Source of the DNA: Ectorhizobium quercum
GTDB lineage: Bacteria; Pseudomonadota; Alphaproteobacteria; Rhizobiales; Rhizobiaceae
Direction of reading: 5' to 3'
Assembly (NCBI RefSeq): GCF_026552795.1
Contig: NZ_JANFPI010000001.1
Location: forward strand, 1-64,000
Length of the DNA stretch: 64,000 bases
Below are positions 61,021 through 64,000 of the stretch, in pieces. The position numbers and the translations under genes were made by a program. Numbering within the stretch: the first letter of the stretch is position 1; the number at the start of each line of letters is the position of its first letter. The notes below the pieces were generated by a model. That model worked only from the letters and a program-made list of their open reading frames with translations, ran no database searches and was not told the DNA's origin.

Positions 61021-61932
61021 TTGACGGAACATTCCCGAATGGACCAGCCGCCGAGCCCGCCCGCCCATATCCGGCGGCGCGACCCCTACGGGGAGCGCCT
61101 CAGGAAGCGCCGCGCCAGCCTTTCCCCCAGCCTGCTCACCGTGGCGGACTATATCGACGGCCATCGTCATGCCGTCCTCGGCAAGTCGGCGCTGGAAATC
61201 GCCCGGGAAACCGGAACCTCGGACGCGACCGTCATCCGCGCCATCCAGATGCTCGGCTTCGACGGGCTCATCGACCTGAAGGACACGCTCGAGGCCTATC
61301 TCGGCCAGACGGATTCGCCGTCGGAAAAGATGGCGGCGACCACGGGCACGCTGGTGGACGATGTGGATTCCTGCCTCGATTTCGTGCTGGAGGATCAGGC
61401 GAACGCGCTGGCGGCGCTTTCCTCGCCCGACAACCGCAGGAACATGGCGCAGGCGGTTTCCCTTCTCGCCTCGGCGCGACGTATCGGCGTGTTCGGCATC
61501 GGCGCATCGGGCATCATCGCAGCCTATGCGGCGCGGCTTTTCCTGCGCTCCGGTTATCCGTCCTACACGCTGGACAGGACCGGCATCCTGCTTGCCGAAC
61601 AGATCATCCAGATGGACGGGGGCGATGTGCTCATGATGCTGCTGCACGCCCGCCCGCACCGGGAGGCGATGGCGGCGATCGCCGAGGCGGAACGGCTTTC
61701 GATCCCGGTGATCATGATCGTCGGCAAGGAAGACACCGTGCTTCTGAAACACGCCGCCGCCCATATCGTCATCCCGCGCGCCAGGAGCGAGCATGTCGCG
61801 CTGCACGCCCCCACGCTCTGCTGCGTCGAGGCCCTGATGCTCGGCCTGGCCGGGCGCGACAAGAACCGCACGCTTGCGACCATCGACCGGCTTCTGGACG
61901 TGCGTCAGCAGATCCGGCCGAGCAAGCGCTAG
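61021..61932 (+). CDS. MurR/RpiR-family transcriptional regulator
   Basis: This 303-residue protein has an N-terminal HTH_6 domain (LSPSLLTVADYIDGHRHAVL, KSALEIARETGTSDATVIRA) and a C-terminal SIS sugar-phosphate-binding domain (ARRIGVFGIGASGIIAAYAA). Such regulators respond to phosphosugars, but some members in this order regulate iron or amine pathways. The start codon is probably TTG 61021, with GGAGGGGA seven bases upstream; a TTG at 60994 and an ATG at 61039 are in frame but less well placed. It follows the binding-protein gene by 40 bases and may be co-transcribed with the iron-uptake operon. Confidence 0.85.
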   Translation: MTEHSRMDQPPSPPAHIRRRDPYGERLRKRRASLSPSLLTVADYIDGHRHAVLGKSALEIARETGTSDATVIRAIQMLGFDGLIDLKDTLEAYLGQTDSPSEKMAATTGTLVDDVDSCLDFVLEDQANALAALSSPDNRRNMAQAVSLLASARRIGVFGIGASGIIAAYAARLFLRSGYPSYTLDRTGILLAEQIIQMDGGDVLMMLLHARPHREAMAAIAEAERLSIPVIMIVGKEDTVLLKHAAAHIVIPRARSEHVALHAPTLCCVEALMLGLAGRDKNRTLATIDRLLDVRQQIRPSKR

Positions 61933-62084
61933 GGTCAGGACCGGGCGCTACGACTGGGTGTCGATCGCGAGAATGCCCGCGATTTCGATTTTCTGCCCTG
62001 CATGTTTACCCGATGGCAAAACCCGATGGCCTTATCTTCCTTATGCGCCGGGATATTGCCGCCCGGCTCGTCGGGAGAATGAAC

Positions 62085-63449
62085 GTGCCGAAATTGACAT
62101 TGAAATCGCTGGGCGGGGCGGGAACCGTCACCGGGTCGAAACATCTGCTCTCGCTGGGAGAGCATCGCATTCTCATAGATTGCGGCCTGTTTCAGGGATT
62201 GAAGAACCTGCGCGAACTGAACTGGGCGAAGCTGCCGGTCGCGCCGCGCGATATCGATGCGGTGATCCTCACCCACGCCCATCTCGACCATAGCGGCTAT
62301 CTGCCGCGGCTGGTGCGCGACGGGTATGGCGGCAAGGTCTATGCGACGCCCGCCACCCGCGACGTCGCCGAACTCATCCTGAAGGACAGCGGCTACCTTC
62401 AGGAAAAGGACGCGGAGTTTTTGAACCGGCACCAGCTTTCCCGGCACAGGCCCGCCCTGCCGCTCTATGGCGCGCGGGATGCCGCGCGGGCGGTGGAGCA
62501 TTTCTCGACGGTCGAATTCGGCCAGACGGTGCGGCTGGCGAACGGCGCCGCGTTCCGCTTCCGCCATGCAGGCCATATTCTCGGCGCCGCCAGCGTGGAG
62601 ATCGAATGGGGCGGCACCCGGATCGTCTTTTCCGGCGATATCGGCCGTTACGGCGATCCGCTGCTGCCGGATCCCGTGCCGGTTGCGGAGGCCGATTACG
62701 TCATGATCGAATCGACCTACGGCAACCGCCTTCACGACAGGAGCGACCCGGTGGACGTGCTGGGCGACATCGCCGAGCGGACCCTGAAACGCGGCGGCAC
62801 GCTGATCATTCCGGCCTTTGCCGTCGGCCGGGCGCAGGAACTGCTGTATTACTTCTGGCGGCTGAGGAAGGCCGGTCGGCTCGACACGGCGCCCATCTTT
62901 CTCGACAGCCCGATGGCTATCGATGCGACGGAGCTGATGATGCGGCACGCCGCCGACCACCGGCTCGACGCGGAGACGTGCAGGCAAGTGTTCGCAATCG
63001 CGCGCTATACGGATGATGTGGAGGCGTCGAAGGCCATCACGGCCAACCGCTTTCCGAAGATCGTCATTTCCGCTTCCGGCATGGCGACGGGCGGGCGGGT
63101 GCTGCACCACCTGAAGACCTTCGCGCCCGATCCGAGAAACACGATTCTGCTGGCCGGTTTCCAGGCGGCCGGCACGCGCGGCCGGGCGCTTCAGGAAGGA
63201 GCGAAGGAACTGAAGATCCACGGCATGTGGATACCGGTCAATGCGGAGGTGGACCAGCTCGACATGCTGTCCGCCCACGCGGATTCCGGCGAACTGATCC
63301 GCTGGCTGTCGGGTTTCCGGCGGCCGCCGCGCAAGGTCTTCATCGTTCACGGCGAACCGGAGGCGGCGGAAGCCCTTCGCATCCGCATCGGCAGGGAACT
63401 CGGATGGCAGGGCGTCGTGCCGCTGATGGATCAGGAGTTCGCCCTTTAA
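62085..63449 (+). CDS. Beta-CASP metallo-beta-lactamase-fold protein (RNA-processing type)
   Basis: This 454-residue protein is of the YSH1/CPSF-like beta-CASP family. It has the metal motif THAHLDHSG (His64, His66, Asp68, His69), the further His in FRHAGHILGAASVEIEW, the Asp in IVFSGDIGRYGDP, the beta-CASP insert with ESTYGNRLHD, and motif C in VNAEVDQLDMLSAHADSGEL. Bacterial members are probably ribonucleases or other phosphodiesterases. The frame is open from 62013. The family usually starts MPKLTF; GTG 62085 gives that start and has GGGAG seven bases before, whereas ATG 62079 touches the same site. Confidence 0.85.
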   Translation: MPKLTLKSLGGAGTVTGSKHLLSLGEHRILIDCGLFQGLKNLRELNWAKLPVAPRDIDAVILTHAHLDHSGYLPRLVRDGYGGKVYATPATRDVAELILKDSGYLQEKDAEFLNRHQLSRHRPALPLYGARDAARAVEHFSTVEFGQTVRLANGAAFRFRHAGHILGAASVEIEWGGTRIVFSGDIGRYGDPLLPDPVPVAEADYVMIESTYGNRLHDRSDPVDVLGDIAERTLKRGGTLIIPAFAVGRAQELLYYFWRLRKAGRLDTAPIFLDSPMAIDATELMMRHAADHRLDAETCRQVFAIARYTDDVEASKAITANRFPKIVISASGMATGGRVLHHLKTFAPDPRNTILLAGFQAAGTRGRALQEGAKELKIHGMWIPVNAEVDQLDMLSAHADSGELIRWLSGFRRPPRKVFIVHGEPEAAEALRIRIGRELGWQGVVPLMDQEFAL

Positions 63450-63638
63450 CGCGACGCAAAATCCCGATTCACGACTGTTTCATTCTAGAGTCTGGATGTT
63501 CTTTGGAATGTTCATCCTTGAAGGCGGGCTTCCCATGTAGAATGCTCGGTCTACCGAGTATCTGGAATGAAAAGTGCCGAACCGCATGATTTGGCCTCAC
63601 CGATTTCGGCGCTGGTTGTCGGAGGGTATCGAGGCGAA
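63450..63638. promoter_or_regulatory. Intergenic region with a small palindrome before the TctB-like gene
   Basis: No gene is seen here. CTCGGT-CT-ACCGAG at 63545-63558 is a perfect 6-bp inverted repeat, and GGATG/CATCC flank the segment 63494-63517. Either could be an operator. An in-frame ATG at 63567 could extend the following gene by 24 residues. Confidence 0.35.
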
Positions 63639-64000
63639 ATGGTGGACGGACAGGGCGGCGAAGCCGATATTTCCCACAGGCCGCTGGGCCTTTTCCTGAT
63701 CGTGGCGGGGCTCGTGGCCCTGTGGATCGCGCGCGACTACGATATCGGAACCTTCATCAGCATGGGGCCGGGCTTCTTCCCGGTCGCCGTGTCCGGTTGC
63801 CTCGTCGTCTTCGGGGTGCTGGTCCTGCTCATGAGCGGCCGGGACCTGCCGGAAGGCGAGCGCCGGGCCGGCACGCCGGTGCCGTTTCTCCACCGGCTGC
63901 GGGTGCTTGCGGCCATCGCGGGCGCCATCGTTCTCTTCGGCCTGACGCTGCGCAGCCTCGGCCTGCCGGTCGCGGCCTTCCTGCTGGTGTTCGTGGCCGG
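63639..64000 (+). CDS. TctB-family tripartite tricarboxylate transporter small subunit (partial)
   Basis: The visible 120 residues begin MVDGQGGEADISHRPLGLFL and include the membrane helices LFLIVAGLVALWIARDY, GFFPVAVSGCLVVFGVLVLL and LRVLAAIAGAIVLFGLTLRS, with the DYDIGTFISMGPGFFPVAVS signature of TctB. TctB is the small membrane subunit of tripartite tricarboxylate transporters, working with TctA and a TctC binding protein, whose genes should follow beyond the window. ATG 63639 is preceded by GAGG; ATG 63567 is an alternative start. The gene runs off the end of the window. Confidence 0.8.
   Translation, partial: MVDGQGGEADISHRPLGLFLIVAGLVALWIARDYDIGTFISMGPGFFPVAVSGCLVVFGVLVLLMSGRDLPEGERRAGTPVPFLHRLRVLAAIAGAIVLFGLTLRSLGLPVAAFLLVFVA

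Overview
The window looks like chromosome or megaplasmid DNA of a high-GC alphaproteobacterium of the Hyphomicrobiales (Rhizobium/Agrobacterium/Shinella-like). Support comes from GC-rich coding with many ATGA-coupled genes, HWE-type histidine kinase, GcvA-type LysR regulators, two TGA-N9-TCA (RirA/IRO-type) boxes at an iron-uptake locus, and insertion sequences typical of this order. No tRNA, rRNA or CRISPR array was seen.

Layout. 1-2000 is a graveyard of insertion sequences (an IS3-type end, an IS481-like remnant, an ISL3-like transposase pseudogene) around one intact DUF72 gene. 2488-17444 is a surface-protein locus on the + strand: a 1691-residue BapA-prefix adhesin carrying an unbroken (Asp-Ala)n tract of 719 residues, then its type I secretion system (TolC-like, ABC exporter, HlyD). 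Closely spaced behind these come an exported alpha/beta hydrolase, a fusion of an alpha/alpha-toroid-like region with a Mur ligase, and a penicillin-binding-type hydrolase without signal peptide. 17643-19262 is a GAF-PAS-HWE kinase. 19437-27410 is a GABA/polyamine locus (gabD, gabT, a MerR-XRE-cupin regulator, a PotABCD-type ABC importer); a nearly identical 26-bp palindromic element sits before both gabT and the importer. 27830-32685 is the SpoVR-YeaH-PrkA stress module.

33339-42528 is accessory. It holds a tyrosine recombinase, a small unknown gene, and a Mu-like transposon of about 6.4 kb (repressor, Ner-like protein, MuA-like transposase, MuB-like ATPase, GemA-like protein, several unknown genes, no virion genes). 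The element sits inside a LysR-family gene and splits it into two halves that would join exactly in frame. Beyond it are a DMT exporter and a putative glycolipid-binding protein.

44268-54647 is an amino-acid uptake and metabolism locus: a LysR regulator, a family-3 ABC importer, two paralogous Asp/Glu-racemase-like proteins, a DadA-like FAD oxidoreductase, a D-2-hydroxyacid dehydrogenase, a class I aminotransferase and an unknown polytopic membrane protein. A direct repeat of about 30 bp lies before both halves of this locus and is a good candidate LysR site. 54670-60980 is a divergent iron-siderophore uptake locus (TonB-dependent receptor against FecCDE/FecB-type genes) with two IRO boxes. 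The window ends with a RpiR-type regulator, a beta-CASP metallo-beta-lactamase protein and the start of a TctB-like gene.
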